A stretch of 64,000 nucleotides of DNA from Heyndrickxia coagulans 36D1 (GTDB lineage Bacteria; Bacillota; Bacilli; Bacillales; Bacillaceae_C): positions 496,001 through 560,000 of the forward strand of contig NC_016023.1 of the NCBI RefSeq assembly GCF_000169195.2. Reading direction: 5' to 3'. Below are positions 43,892-53,755 of the stretch, piece by piece; position 1 is the stretch's first letter; every line of letters starts with the position of its first letter. The notes under the pieces were generated by a model, which was not told the DNA's origin, ran no database searches, and saw nothing but the letters and a program-made list of their open reading frames with translations. The position numbers and the translations under genes were made by a program.

Positions 43892-44530
43892 ATGTTAAAA
43901 GAATATTTTACAGTCAAAGGCGAGGCTGTGCATGAAATAGATATCCAGAAATCACGGTTTATCGCCCATGTGAAGCGGGCGGAATCGGAAGAGGAGGCGC
44001 TCCGTTTCATCGCTTCTGTGAAAAAGAAGCACCGGGACGCCAATCACAACTGTTCCGCTTATATGATCGGTGAGAAGAATCTTATTCAAAAAGCATCGGA
44101 TGACGGCGAACCGGCCGGCACTGCGGGCGTTCCGATGCTGGAAGTGCTGAAAAAGAAGGATTTGAAGGATACGGCAGTCGTGGTGACGCGCTATTTCGGC
44201 GGGATTAAACTTGGAGCCGGCGGATTGATCCGTGCGTACAGCAAAGCAGCTTCAGAAGGCATCAACGCATGCGGCATCGTCAAAAGGACGCTTACCGCCA
44301 TTTTTCATGTCAAACTAGATTATACATGGCTCGGGAAAGTCGAGAATGCGCTACACCATTCCCCGTATGAAATAAAAGAAATCCGGTATCTCGCGCAGGT
44401 GGAATTGGATATTTATGTAAAAGAAGGGGAACAGCATGCTTTTGAAACGTGGATCTCTGATTTAACAAACGGGCAGGCGGATGTAGCCGAGGGGGAAAAA
44501 CTATATTTGGAAACGGATGTTGCCCGGTAA
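43892..44530 (+). CDS. yvyE: YigZ/IMPACT family protein (YvyE)
   Basis: A 212-residue protein of the YigZ family: KSRFIAHVKRAESEEEA, SDDGEPAGTAGVPMLEVL and TRYFGGIKLGAGGLIRAYS are the family's conserved blocks. The C-terminal ferredoxin-like domain (about 140-205) is present. Its function is not settled; the family is linked to translation control. AAAGGAAGG precedes the ATG. A TATAAT box lies at 43850-43855 but lacks a good -35. Confidence 0.93.
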   Translation: MLKEYFTVKGEAVHEIDIQKSRFIAHVKRAESEEEALRFIASVKKKHRDANHNCSAYMIGEKNLIQKASDDGEPAGTAGVPMLEVLKKKDLKDTAVVVTRYFGGIKLGAGGLIRAYSKAASEGINACGIVKRTLTAIFHVKLDYTWLGKVENALHHSPYEIKEIRYLAQVELDIYVKEGEQHAFETWISDLTNGQADVAEGEKLYLETDVAR

Positions 44531-44552
44531 AGAGAAGCATAAAAATCGGAAA

Positions 44553-44595
44553 AGCAGAAGCGGAAAGCCCATCACCCGGCTTTCTGCTTTTTTAA
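44553..44595 (+). terminator. Terminator of yvyE
   Basis: Arms GAAAGCC/GGCTTTC extended imperfectly by AGCAGAA/TGCT, then TTTTTT on the plus strand. Confidence 0.65.
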
Positions 44596-44866
44596 ACCGG
44601 AAGCGGACGAACAGGTGTCAATCCATCACGGCATGCAAAACAGGTGCTGAGCCGGATACAACCGACCGGAGACGGGAGATGCTGAAATCTCAGCCAGATT
44701 GATGTGAAAACAACGACTTGCAAAACAGGTTTACAGCCGGCCGGAACATTGATTGTTGCAGGGAACAGAGCTGTCAAAGTCATAAACCCGTAACTCCCCG
44801 TTGCGGTTTTGACAGGTACTGCTCCGAATTATTTATTTCGGGAACGACCCCGATGGATCCGGACGG
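44596..44866. other. Intergenic stretch between yvyE and tagO
   Basis: No gene seen. The lytR-like gene found here in B. subtilis is absent. GCAAAACAGGT recurs at 44636 and 44719 in a weakly similar context. Confidence 0.4.
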
Positions 44867-45904
44867 CTATGACCGGTTTTTTATAAAATTCAACAGCGGC
44901 TTGTAATCTTTTCCGATCAGGCCAATGCTTTCAACGAAAATCTCAATTGTAATCAGGATCACACCGATAAAGATGAGCGAACCCCAGAGCGTCGCCATTG
45001 AGAAGATAAAGGCGGCGAGGCTGAACATGGCAGCGATCGCATAAATAATCAGCACGACTTGGCGGTGTGAAAAGCCAAGGCGCAAGAGGCAATGGTGCAA
45101 ATGCGACTTATCTGGAGCCGATAAAGGCTGCTTATGGACAAGCCGGCGGATAATTGCAAAGAAAGTATCCGAAATCGGCACACCGAGAATAAGCGCCGGA
45201 ATAATCAAGGAAATAAAGGTTACATTTTTAAAACCGAGCAATGACAGCACGGAAATCATGTAGCCGAGAAAAAGGGCACCGGTATCGCCCATAAAAATCT
45301 TTGCCGGATAAAAATTATAAAATAAGAACGCAATCGTACTAGCCATTAAAATCAGGCCGAGCACCGTCACATAGGCGTCTCCCATAATGATCGCCATGCC
45401 GGAAATGGTTAACAGCGCAATCGAGGAAACTCCCGCAGCGAGCCCATCCAATCCGTCAATTAAGTTGATGGCATTCGTGACGCCGACAATCCACAAAATC
45501 GTCAGCGGGATACTGAAAATCCCAAATTCCAGCTGTCCGCCGAAAGGAAGATTGATAAATTCGACATGAATCCCGCTTAAAACGACAACCAGTGCGGCTG
45601 CCAGTTGGCCGATGAGTTTGACGCGAGGTGACAGCTCTCTTACATCATCAACCATGCCCGTAATGACAATAATCAAGCTGCCGAGCAAAATAGGCAGCGA
45701 ATGCGAACTGTCCGGCTGAAGCAGCAGCACGCCGGCGATAAAACTGATATAAATAGCAAGACCGCCTAAACGGGGCATGACTTTCATATGAACTTTTCGC
45801 TGGTTCGGCTTGTCAACTGCCCCGATCCGGATCGCCAGTTTTTTAATCAGCGGCGTCAGGAGTATTGTGAGCATAAAGCATATAAACAAGGTCAGGAATA
45901 TCAA
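44867..45904 (-). CDS. tagO: Undecaprenyl-phosphate GlcNAc-1-phosphate transferase (TagO)
   Basis: Integral membrane enzyme that transfers GlcNAc-1-P to undecaprenyl phosphate, the first step of wall teichoic acid and other wall glycopolymers. About 345 residues with 10-11 helices. Conserved loops VDDVRELSP, NAINLIDGLDGLAAG (about 140-154), FMGDTGALFLG (about 200-210) and the SHLHHCLLRLG histidine loop (about 265) are visible. The start is TTG with AAAGGAGG and a 7-base spacer. Confidence 0.95.
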   Translation of the reverse strand: MIFLTLFICFMLTILLTPLIKKLAIRIGAVDKPNQRKVHMKVMPRLGGLAIYISFIAGVLLLQPDSSHSLPILLGSLIIVITGMVDDVRELSPRVKLIGQLAAALVVVLSGIHVEFINLPFGGQLEFGIFSIPLTILWIVGVTNAINLIDGLDGLAAGVSSIALLTISGMAIIMGDAYVTVLGLILMASTIAFLFYNFYPAKIFMGDTGALFLGYMISVLSLLGFKNVTFISLIIPALILGVPISDTFFAIIRRLVHKQPLSAPDKSHLHHCLLRLGFSHRQVVLIIYAIAAMFSLAAFIFSMATLWGSLIFIGVILITIEIFVESIGLIGKDYKPLLNFIKNRS

Positions 45905-46461
45905 TGTGCTGCCTCCTTTGGTTGATCATAACCAATAAGGATTGAAGTGATCGTGAACCCGCCATCGATGCCTGAGCATGATAACCGTTTCACTTCTTCT
46001 TAAAAACATTATACCTTAACTTTCTTAAAGCAATCTTAAAAAAATATTTACCCGAAATTCACTGTAACCATTATAATTGTTCTCCGACAATTTATCCACT
46101 AACATTTGAGCGATTCTACTATTTTTCATGCTTTTTCTCGCAGCAACCGCCAAAAAACATAAAAAAAGGCATCCCCGGTCACTTTGACATCAGGGATACC
46201 TTTAGATACAAAAACCGCATTGTTTAAGTGGCCGGCATCAGCAAACAAATCTTTTTGGCGGCTGGACAACCGGCATCCATGCCGCTCCCCGAGATGCCGC
46301 CCTTTCACGCTATATAAAATGAGCTTAGGCTTTCCCCTCCGAATGGATCGTTATAAAGAACGCAGTCTTCTTATCTCATCCCGCGTCACAAATTTTATTT
46401 CAATTTATATAGCATGAAGCTTTAACCTTTTTTGCAGCGGGGATGGCCCTTGCAAAGTTAA
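45905..46461. other. Intergenic stretch between the PBP gene and tagO
   Basis: About 560 bases with no supported gene. A minus-strand frame at 46126-46308 contains a terminator-like hairpin and is rejected. The tagO promoter was not identified. Confidence 0.4.
46156..46203 (-). terminator. Terminator-like hairpin upstream of tagO
   Basis: Imperfect arms AAAGGTATCCC/GGGGATGCCTTT with TTTTTTTATG on the minus strand. It may end the PBP transcript about 260 bases after its stop. Confidence 0.55.
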
Positions 46462-48468
46462 CTATTGAAACAGATTTACGGCTTTGTTCACGACAAGCCC
46501 GCTGCCGCCGCGATGTTTAACATTTTCAATCAGCATCGCAACAAGCATATTCGGGTTCTTTTCGTCATATACGACGAAAAAGCCGTTTTCTTTGCCGTTT
46601 TGATCTTTTTGGCTCTTTTTCAGTTCAGCAGTGCCCGTTTTCCCCGCAAGCTGCGCTCCGGAGATATTGGCAGCGTGCGCCGTGCCGGACGGATCCGCAA
46701 CGACCTGGCGGAGCATACCGGAAATCTCCCCGGTAGTTTTGCTGCTTGCGGCATGTTTCCAAACTTTTGTTTTTTCACCCGCAAGCAAATTTGGCTTCAG
46801 TTCATCGCCGCTGTTTAAAAACGGCGTGTAGCTGATGGCAAGATGGAGAATATTCATTTGCATCTGCCCCTGGCCATAACCCGTGTCTGCAAGCTGGATG
46901 TCACTGCTGAACTTGCCGGTAGACGAAATTTGCGATGCCTTTAACGGATACGCAAACGGAATGTCTTCCCCGAATCCGAAACCCTTCAGGCCCTTTGCAA
47001 ATTTGTCCGCCCCGATATCAAGCGCGGTTTGGGCAAAAAAGATATTATCGGATAACACGAGCGCTTTTTCCATGTTTTCCGGGCTGTTATTGGCGTGGAC
47101 GCGGGTCACTTTATAGCTGCCCCAGTCGGCGTTCTTTTGCCACGAAGTCCCTGTAATGGTTTTCGTTGCCGCGGTTGTTGTCGTCCCGGTATCAAGCGCG
47201 ATAGCCGCAGTGACCGGCTTGATTGTTGAACCCGGCGCATACGTTAGGGCAAACCGGTTAATGAGCGGCTTATCCGGATCTTTTTCAAGTTTCGTGTAAG
47301 CGGAAGAAGACATGCCTGAAATAAAATCATTTGGGTCGAAAGCAGGCGTGCTTACAAGGGCAAGCACGTCACCCGTTTTGGGATGGATGGCCGCGGCCGT
47401 GCCGGCATCCCCCTTCATTTGATTGTAAATTTTCTGTTGCAATTCGGCATCGATGGTGACTTTGATATTCTCGCCGTTTTTCACTTTTTGCTCAGCAACG
47501 GTATAGGTGCTGCCGTCCTGCTTCTCGATGTAAATTTTTTCTCCTGCCCGGCCGCGGAGCTTTTGGTCATACAACTGTTCGAGCCCGCGCTTGCCGACTA
47601 CACTCTCCGCAGTATAGCCTTTCTTTTGCAGTTTTTTCAGTTCTTCGCCAGTGATCGCACCGATATAACCGGTTAAATGCGCAGCGGCTTTCCCATAAGG
47701 ATAAACGCGGGCACCAACCGTTTGCGAAGAAAAGCCCGGGATGGAGGTGACTTTTTTCACGAGATCCTTCTTCTCCATCGGGACTTTTTTTAACGGGACA
47801 AACAAATGAGGCTGCACCCAGTCCTCGTCCAGTTTTTGTTTGATTTCGTCCGCTGACATGCCAAGTAAGCCGGCAGCTTTTTGCATATCCGCTTGTTTAT
47901 CCCCTTTCAATTGTTCCGGAATGACGCCGATTTGGTACACGCTGCCGTTTTTGGCCAACGCTTTTCCGTTTCGGTCCAAAATTTCCCCGCGGACAGCGTT
48001 TTGGTCGGACACTTTAATCGTATCCCCTTTGGCCAAATGCGGGAGAATAAGATCCGGCTTCCAATTGACATACCAGTTTTCTTTTTTGTCCCGTTTTTCC
48101 TTTACAAGCGCCACTTTATCCTTGTAGACGACTTTGCCGGCTGAGGTTTGGAACGAAATTTTGACCGGCACGGTAACTTTCTCTTTGTTTTTATAGGCAT
48201 CTTTATCCAACGATTGGTATGAAACATTTAAATCTGAAACATTCAAGTCCCCGTACACTTTTTTGTACCGGTCCGCCATATCTTTTTTCGCATACGTATT
48301 TTTTGCGGAAGCCGATAAATAACTATGGTACATTTCCGCAAATTTTTCCTGCTTCCATGCTTTTACATAATCTGCAAGGCGTTCATTCGGTGTCGGCGTT
48401 TTTTCGCAACCGGCAAGGGCCGCCAAAACCCCGAGCAGCAAACCGATGATAAATACATATTTCCTCAA
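46462..48468 (-). CDS. pbpC: Class B penicillin-binding lipoprotein (PBP3/PbpC-like)
   Basis: A 668-residue transpeptidase with lipobox LAALAGC near the N-terminus, an NTF2-like MecA-type N-domain (about 28-140), a dimerisation domain, and a C-terminal transpeptidase domain. Active-site motifs are STIK (APGSTIKPVT), SDN (VLSDNIFF) and KTGT (AGKTGTAEL). This layout is that of B. subtilis PbpC and MecA-type PBPs, which often have low beta-lactam affinity; that property is not visible here. The start is TTG with GGAGG 7 bases upstream; the longer frame to 48501 is unlikely. It cross-links peptidoglycan outside the membrane. Confidence 0.9.
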   Translation of the reverse strand: MRKYVFIIGLLLGVLAALAGCEKTPTPNERLADYVKAWKQEKFAEMYHSYLSASAKNTYAKKDMADRYKKVYGDLNVSDLNVSYQSLDKDAYKNKEKVTVPVKISFQTSAGKVVYKDKVALVKEKRDKKENWYVNWKPDLILPHLAKGDTIKVSDQNAVRGEILDRNGKALAKNGSVYQIGVIPEQLKGDKQADMQKAAGLLGMSADEIKQKLDEDWVQPHLFVPLKKVPMEKKDLVKKVTSIPGFSSQTVGARVYPYGKAAAHLTGYIGAITGEELKKLQKKGYTAESVVGKRGLEQLYDQKLRGRAGEKIYIEKQDGSTYTVAEQKVKNGENIKVTIDAELQQKIYNQMKGDAGTAAAIHPKTGDVLALVSTPAFDPNDFISGMSSSAYTKLEKDPDKPLINRFALTYAPGSTIKPVTAAIALDTGTTTTAATKTITGTSWQKNADWGSYKVTRVHANNSPENMEKALVLSDNIFFAQTALDIGADKFAKGLKGFGFGEDIPFAYPLKASQISSTGKFSSDIQLADTGYGQGQMQMNILHLAISYTPFLNSGDELKPNLLAGEKTKVWKHAASSKTTGEISGMLRQVVADPSGTAHAANISGAQLAGKTGTAELKKSQKDQNGKENGFFVVYDEKNPNMLVAMLIENVKHRGGSGLVVNKAVNLFQ

Positions 48469-48585
48469 AAAATCTCCTCCCTGACAACGACAAGTTTCCA
48501 CCTTTTGAGAAAAAAATGGAGAAGTTTGCCGGTTTTTGTGTTACATTTGTGTTAGATAAGAAGAACTAGATTTGGAGGTAAGAAC

Positions 48586-50088
48586 GTGGACATCATTACA
48601 CAGTTAAAAGCAGACAACATGCGCAAAAAAAGTCTTCTCATGTTTATTACCCTGCTTGTTGCCCTGCTGGTCGTTTTTGTAACATATCTTTACAAACAAG
48701 AGGCCGGAATGGCTGTCCTGTACGGCGTGGAAATCGTTGTTCTTCTGGCACTGTATTTTACACTCGGGCGCGCCATGAAAAAATTCCGCTTGTTTTCTTA
48801 TGCGAGCGTCATCATTTCTTATTTGTTCAGAATATATGCCACCCTTTTTGTTCAAAACAGCTTTTCCGTAGACATTTTGTTTTTCTTTCTGCTTGCTTAT
48901 GCGGCATTGCAGTTTGAAAATGTCCTTTTCTTTATCGGAGCCGGTCTTGGCATTGCCGGATTTCTTGCCAGCTACTTGGTGCCGGCCGCCGATTCGGGCC
49001 TCATTCATAACCTGGTCCCGACCGCTTTGCTCTGCTATGTTTTAACCGCAATTTTATTATACGCCATGATCTACCTGCATCAAAATTTGATGGATTCTTT
49101 TCTTTTATCCATAAAGAAAACCCTTCAAACCATGGAAGATCAAGGTTCGGCTTACCGGCAGGAAATGGCGGAGATTCTTGACCGCGTTTCCAATGTGAAC
49201 GACAATATCCAGACCAATTTGCACGCCCAGAACGAAATGAAATCCGCCGTTCATGAAATCTCTAAAGGCAGTGTAACCCAAAGTGAGCAGATTGCGCAAA
49301 TTGCCGGACACGCCGGGGATACGGTGCAATCGATGGAATTTTTAACACAAATGTCCGGTGAACTGACAAACGAATCACTTGAAGCACAGGAAACGGCAAA
49401 AGCCGGGGAAAAGGCGGTGGAAAATTTAACGCTTGAAATCAGTGATGTGGTAGATACGATAATGGAGCTGAACAACACATTTACAGTGTTAACGCAAAAA
49501 GTGGAAGAAACGAATACGTTTACCGACAGCATCAAACAAATTACGGAACAGACGAACCTGCTTGCGCTGAATGCTTCGATTGAAGCGGCACGCGCCGGGG
49601 AAGCGGGCCGCGGGTTTTCGATTGTTGCCGATGAAATCCGGCGCCTTGCGGAAACGACACACGAGACAACCGAAAAAATTAACCATAATTTGGCTGATTT
49701 GAATCAAAGCAACGCGGCGGCACGGGATAAGCTGGAATTAAGCAGCACGCAAATTTTGACGACAGCGGAATCAAGCCAAAATGTAACGACCTATTTCCGT
49801 AAACTATTAAAAACTTTAAACGGGCAGGTTGAGAAGTTTAAAGAATTCGATACGTTATCCAAAAAAGTGACCGAAAAGGCGCATGGCGTGGAAGGCGCAT
49901 CAAGCGAACTCGCGGCCATCATTCAAGAAACCTCTGCCAGCCTGGAAGAAATGTCAGCCACGATTGAAAGCTTAACGAATGACCACCATACGATCGCAGA
50001 AACGCTCAACGAAGCGGCTGTCCAGGCGGAGCAGTTCCGGGCAAAAACCGAAAAAATGCAGAAAAAGTTTGCCGATCAAATCATTTAG
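48586..50088 (+). CDS. Methyl-accepting chemotaxis-like signalling protein
   Basis: A 500-residue protein with six membrane helices in residues about 15-170 and a C-terminal MCP signalling domain (about 200-490). The hairpin tip [38 protein letters not shown] is split over about 310-350 and is highly conserved. There is no extracellular sensor loop of normal size and no recognisable HAMP, so it probably senses through its membrane part. The start is GTG with GGAGGTAAG. It is plus-strand, divergent from pbpC, and followed directly by the 52-bp repeat array. The ligand is unknown. Confidence 0.88.
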   Translation: MDIITQLKADNMRKKSLLMFITLLVALLVVFVTYLYKQEAGMAVLYGVEIVVLLALYFTLGRAMKKFRLFSYASVIISYLFRIYATLFVQNSFSVDILFFFLLAYAALQFENVLFFIGAGLGIAGFLASYLVPAADSGLIHNLVPTALLCYVLTAILLYAMIYLHQNLMDSFLLSIKKTLQTMEDQGSAYRQEMAEILDRVSNVNDNIQTNLHAQNEMKSAVHEISKGSVTQSEQIAQIAGHAGDTVQSMEFLTQMSGELTNESLEAQETAKAGEKAVENLTLEISDVVDTIMELNNTFTVLTQKVEETNTFTDSIKQITEQTNLLALNASIEAARAGEAGRGFSIVADEIRRLAETTHETTEKINHNLADLNQSNAAARDKLELSSTQILTTAESSQNVTTYFRKLLKTLNGQVEKFKEFDTLSKKVTEKAHGVEGASSELAAIIQETSASLEEMSATIESLTNDHHTIAETLNEAAVQAEQFRAKTEKMQKKFADQII

Positions 50089-50093
50089 CAGAC

Positions 50094-50421
50094 GGATATC
50101 TTAACATAGACGCACTCTAGGTTAAGGAAGACCCTCGATTTTGCCGGGTATCTTAACATAGAACGCTTCTATGTTAAGGAAGACGCGGAATTTTTACGGG
50201 TATCTGAACGTAGTCGCGCTCTAGGTTAAGAAAGACCTTCGATTTTGCCGGATATCTTAACATAGAAGCACTCTACGTTAAGGAAGACGCGGAATTTTTA
50301 TGGATATCTTAACGTAGACGTGCTCTATGTTAAGAAAGACTCTCAATTTTGCCGGGTATCTTAACGTAGACGCACTCTATGTTAAGAAAGACCTTCGATT
50401 TTGCCGGATATCTTAACAAAT
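50094..50421. repeat. Array of 52-bp tandem repeats, each a hairpin
   Basis: Six units of exactly 52 bp (50094, 50146, 50198, 50250, 50302, 50354) and a partial seventh (50406). Each starts GGATATCTTAACATAGA or GGGTATC... and contains arms CTTAACATAGA and TCTATGTTAAG around a 5-base loop, perfect in unit 2. The tails are of two types: CTCGATTTTGCC (units 1, 3, 5, 6) and GCGGAATTTTTAC/T (units 2, 4). The array begins 5 bases after the chemoreceptor gene stop and ends about 140 bases before the LysM gene. Confidence 0.95.
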
Positions 50422-50558
50422 TTCGCTATTTCTGCCGCTTTCATTGGAAAAAAGTGCAATCTTTTCCTATAAAATGCCGAAATGGGGTACCATTGTGAAA
50501 AAATTTTGATAGAATGATAAATAGAGAGATAAAAAATATAAATGGAGGTTACACGAGT

Positions 50559-51809
50559 GTGAGAAAGAAAACTGTCTTTTCTGTTGCCGCTACAACCATT
50601 CTGGCCACTTCGTTTACATCGCAGGCATTTGCCCAGACATATAAAGTCCAAAAAGGGGATTCCCTCTGGAAAATTGCAAAGAAGTATAATACGTCCGTTG
50701 ATGCATTGAAATCAACCAACCATTTGGCATCTGACACGATTTACCCGAACCAGGTACTGAACGTTTCAGCGTCCAAGGCAAAAGCTTCGGCCCGTTCTGT
50801 TTCGGCCCCATCCTCTTCTGCCAAAACGTACACGGTCAAGCCGGGGGATACATTGAGCACGATTGCCTTAAACCACGGCATATCGGTTTCAAACTTAATG
50901 AGCTGGAACAAGCTCTCTTCATCGCTGATCCATCCCGGTGACGTATTGGCTGTTTCCAAAGGGGCAGATTCCGCTTCCTCGTCCAGTTCAAGCAGCAGTT
51001 CGCGTTCAACCGGCAGTTCCAGTTCCACGACTACATACACAGTAAAAAGCGGAGACACATTATCCGGCATTAGCAAACAGTTTGGGACAACTGTCAGCAA
51101 GCTAAAATCTTTGAACAATTTAAGTTCCGATTTGATTTTTTCCGGTCAGAAGCTAAAAGTAACCGGTAGCAGCTCATCCGGTTCCTCCACATCGGGAACG
51201 GCAGGCGCTGCAAGTTCAAACAGTTCCGGTTCCACGGCTACGGCTACATACACGGTAAAAAGCGGAGACACATTGTCCGGCATTAGCAAACAGTACGGAA
51301 TCACCGTCAGTAAGCTTAAATCTTTGAACAATCTGAGTTCCGACTTGATTTATGCCGGCCAGAAGCTGAAAGTAACCGGCAGTCCGTCCGATTCTTCCAA
51401 ATCGGTCACAACAGTCGATACAACTTCAGGCAGTACCCATTCTGTATCTTCTTTAATCAGCATTGCGAACAGCTTAATCGGCACGCCGTATGTTTGGGGT
51501 GGTACGAGCCCGTCCGGATTTGACTGCAGCGGTTTTATCTATTATGTATACAAAAAAGCCGGGTACAGCATTTCCCGCATGTCCGCAGCAGGCCTTTATA
51601 ACCGTTCTTACTATGTGAACAGCCCAAAGGCAGGAGATCTCGTCTTCTTTGAAGGCACGTATGGAACCAATCCGAGCGCGATCACGCATGTTGGTATCTA
51701 TCTCGGCGGCGGCCGGTTTATCGCCGCGAATTCCGATGGCGTATCTGTTTCTTCTGTCGGCTACACGTACTGGAAATCCCATTTTGACAGCTATAAACGT
51801 TTCTATTAA
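50559..51809 (+). CDS. Secreted LysM-NlpC/P60 D,L-endopeptidase (LytE/LytF/CwlS-like)
   Basis: A 416-residue cell-wall hydrolase. Signal peptide 1-26 (ends AFAQ), four LysM domains (about 27-70, 90-133, 159-202, 230-273) separated by Ser-rich linkers, and a C-terminal NlpC/P60 domain with catalytic Cys323 (FDCSGF) and His377 (ITHVGIY). It should cut the D-Glu/DAP bond of wall peptides during growth or cell separation. The third and fourth LysM copies are nearly identical, suggesting recent duplication. The start is GTG with GGAGG about 10 bases upstream; the upstream Met at 50514 has no ribosome site. Confidence 0.93.
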   Translation: MRKKTVFSVAATTILATSFTSQAFAQTYKVQKGDSLWKIAKKYNTSVDALKSTNHLASDTIYPNQVLNVSASKAKASARSVSAPSSSAKTYTVKPGDTLSTIALNHGISVSNLMSWNKLSSSLIHPGDVLAVSKGADSASSSSSSSSSRSTGSSSSTTTYTVKSGDTLSGISKQFGTTVSKLKSLNNLSSDLIFSGQKLKVTGSSSSGSSTSGTAGAASSNSSGSTATATYTVKSGDTLSGISKQYGITVSKLKSLNNLSSDLIYAGQKLKVTGSPSDSSKSVTTVDTTSGSTHSVSSLISIANSLIGTPYVWGGTSPSGFDCSGFIYYVYKKAGYSISRMSAAGLYNRSYYVNSPKAGDLVFFEGTYGTNPSAITHVGIYLGGGRFIAANSDGVSVSSVGYTYWKSHFDSYKRFY

Positions 51810-51828
51810 TGTTCTATAAATTGAACCA

Positions 51829-51858
51829 AAAAAACCGCGGATCTTCCGCGGTTTTTTT
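51829..51858 (+). terminator. Terminator of the LysM-NlpC gene
   Basis: Arms AAAACCGCGGA/TCCGCGGTTTT with a 3-base loop and further Ts on the plus strand. It also has Ts on the minus strand, after the convergent nagR. Confidence 0.9.
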
Positions 51859-51892
51859 GCATCTGAACCGGCTTGCCCCGATTTGATTCTTC

Positions 51893-52603
51893 TTACATAT
51901 AAAATTTAAAGCGGCTGCCGGCGTATTGCGCTTTGACATATTCAAACGGTGTACCGTCTGAAAGCGAAGTCACGCGTTCAATGGACAGCACCGGTGAACC
52001 CGGGGCCACTTTTAACAGTTTTGCCAGCCGTGCGCTCGCCGCAACGGCTTCGATTGTCTGGTACCCTTTTCCGAGCCGCAATCCCTTTTCCCGTTCAAGA
52101 AACTGGTAGAAAGAACGGTTTAATTTTTCTTCAGTAAGCCCTGCCGCAATCCTTGCCGGGGTGATGATCGATTCGAATACAATCGGGATCTCATCCCCGT
52201 AGCGGAGCCGCTCGATATGAAGAACGTTTTCCGGCTCTTTCAGCGTGAGTGCCTCCATTTCCTGCACGGAGGCTTCCCTTTCAAAAAACGCCACGATTTT
52301 ATTCGAAGCTTTCATCCCGCGCTCTTCCATCAGCCGCGTAAAACTCATCCGCCCTTCCAAAGGCTGCTCCACCTTATGTTCGCTGATAAACGTGCCGCTT
52401 CCCCGTTTTCTCATTAAAATGCCTTCATCCACCAAACCTTGTACCGCCTGGCGGACTGTCATTCTGCTCACTTCAAAAAGATCGCTTAACACCCGTTCAG
52501 ACGGAATGGCTTCGCCTGTTTTCCATTCCCCCTCCCTGATTTTCTTCCGGATTTCTTCCTGAATTTGAAAGTAAATCGGGATCGGGGAGGTTTTGTCAAT
52601 CAT
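51893..52603 (-). CDS. nagR: GntR/HutC-family repressor NagR (YvoA-like)
   Basis: A 236-residue regulator with an N-terminal winged helix (IPIYFQIQEEIRKKIREGEW, PSERVLSDLFEVSRMTVRQAV; about 5-70) and a C-terminal UTRA effector domain (about 90-235). It matches NagR/YvoA, which represses nagA-nagB and responds to glucosamine-6-P or GlcNAc-6-P. Its ATG overlaps the nagB 3' end by 8 bases; GGAAGCG lies upstream. Last gene of nagA-nagB-nagR, so autoregulated with them. Confidence 0.93.
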   Translation of the reverse strand: MIDKTSPIPIYFQIQEEIRKKIREGEWKTGEAIPSERVLSDLFEVSRMTVRQAVQGLVDEGILMRKRGSGTFISEHKVEQPLEGRMSFTRLMEERGMKASNKIVAFFEREASVQEMEALTLKEPENVLHIERLRYGDEIPIVFESIITPARIAAGLTEEKLNRSFYQFLEREKGLRLGKGYQTIEAVAASARLAKLLKVAPGSPVLSIERVTSLSDGTPFEYVKAQYAGSRFKFYM

Positions 52604-53324
52604 GGCGCTTCCCGGCATCCTCCAGCAAAGAAGCGGCATCTTCATCGGCAACGACAACGACATTCGGATGCATTTGCAGAACGGATGCCGGGCAGGCCTC
52701 GTCCACCGGCCCTTTGATCATGCTGCGGACCGCTTCAGCCTTACTTTTGCCGAATGCCAGCAGTACGATTTTTTTCGCGTCCATAATCGAAGCAATCCCC
52801 ATCGAAAGGGCGCGATCCGGCACATCTTCTTCTCTTTCGAAAAAGCGCCGGTTTGCTTCCCGCGTCGATTCGGTCAGTTCGACAATATGGGTTCTGGAAT
52901 CGAAGGAAGTGCCCGGTTCATTAAAGCCGATGTGCCCGTTTTTACCGATGCCGAGCACTTGTAGGTCGACCGGATGCGTTTTTAAAATTCTTTCATACCT
53001 TGCACATTCTTCTTCGAGGTCTTCCGCCGTTCCATCAGGCAGATACGATTGTTTAAAATTCATATGCGAAAACAGTTCTTTTTCCATGTAATAACGGTAG
53101 CTGTGTTCATCGGTATCTTTGAGGCCCACATATTCGTCAAGATTCACAGTGGTAACGTTTGAAACGTCCAGTCCGGCATGCCGCATGTAAGCATACAGCT
53201 TCAGCGGCGTGCCGCCCGTTGCAAGCCCGAGCGTGCGGATTTGCCCTTCCCGAATCCCTTTTTCGATCAGTTCATAGGCGTATTTTGCTGCTTCATCGCT
53301 TGTTTTAAAAATATGCACATCCAT
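52596..53324 (-). CDS. nagB: Glucosamine-6-phosphate deaminase
   Basis: Converts glucosamine-6-P to fructose-6-P and ammonia. 242 residues, the short Gram-positive form. GLATGGTPLKLY (about 33-44), TTVNLDEYVGL (about 60-70) and the active-site stretch GIGKNGHIGFNEPG (about 124-137) are all present. GCGGGGATAAAA precedes the ATG of MDVHIF; an in-frame Met six codons earlier is less likely. It overlaps nagR and follows nagA after an unusual 340-base gap filled with copies of the nagA 3' end. Confidence 0.95.
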   Translation of the reverse strand: MDVHIFKTSDEAAKYAYELIEKGIREGQIRTLGLATGGTPLKLYAYMRHAGLDVSNVTTVNLDEYVGLKDTDEHSYRYYMEKELFSHMNFKQSYLPDGTAEDLEEECARYERILKTHPVDLQVLGIGKNGHIGFNEPGTSFDSRTHIVELTESTREANRRFFEREEDVPDRALSMGIASIMDAKKIVLLAFGKSKAEAVRSMIKGPVDEACPASVLQMHPNVVVVADEDAASLLEDAGKRHD

Positions 53325-53376
53325 TTTTATCCCCGCTTTCAAAGATGATATGTTTTTTTACCAGATCTTTACTGGT

Positions 53377-53755
53377 TGTAAGACTCTTTTACTGCGCGAC
53401 TGGTTATTTCCGCTCTCCAAGGTGATACGTTGCTTTCGCTCGTAATTGTTCATCCAGCAGTACGAAATCGGCATCTTTCCCGACCGTAAGACTTTTTTTA
53501 TCGCGCGACTGGTTCACACCAGTCTGTGTGTGTTATTCCCGCTCTCCAAGATGATACGTTGCTTTCACTTGCAATTGTTCATCCAGCAGTACAAAATCGG
53601 CATCTTTCCTGGCCGTAAGACTTTTTTTATCGCGCGACTGGTTCACACCAGTCTGTGCGCGTTATTCCCGCTCTCCAAGGTGATACGTTGTTTTCACTTG
53701 CAATTGTTCATCCAGCAGTACAAAATCGGCATCTTTCCCGGCCGTGAGACTTCCT
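53377..53755. repeat. 129-bp tandem repeats copying the 3' end of nagA
   Basis: Three copies of a unit with period exactly 129 bp (landmark CGCTCTCCAAG at 53411, 53540, 53669). The copy at 53669 is the true end of nagA, and the other two follow the stop codon. Each copy keeps the last 25 or so codons, the stop, and a GACTGG/CCAGTC hairpin. The copies differ by a few percent; the outermost is shortened by about 20 bases. Confidence 0.95.

Noticed and set aside
46126-46308. 60-codon minus-strand gene before tagO
   Set aside because: It contains a terminator-like hairpin and has no ribosome site.
50094-50421. CRISPR array
   Set aside because: The units are contiguous 52-bp repeats with no unique spacers, and no cas gene is near.
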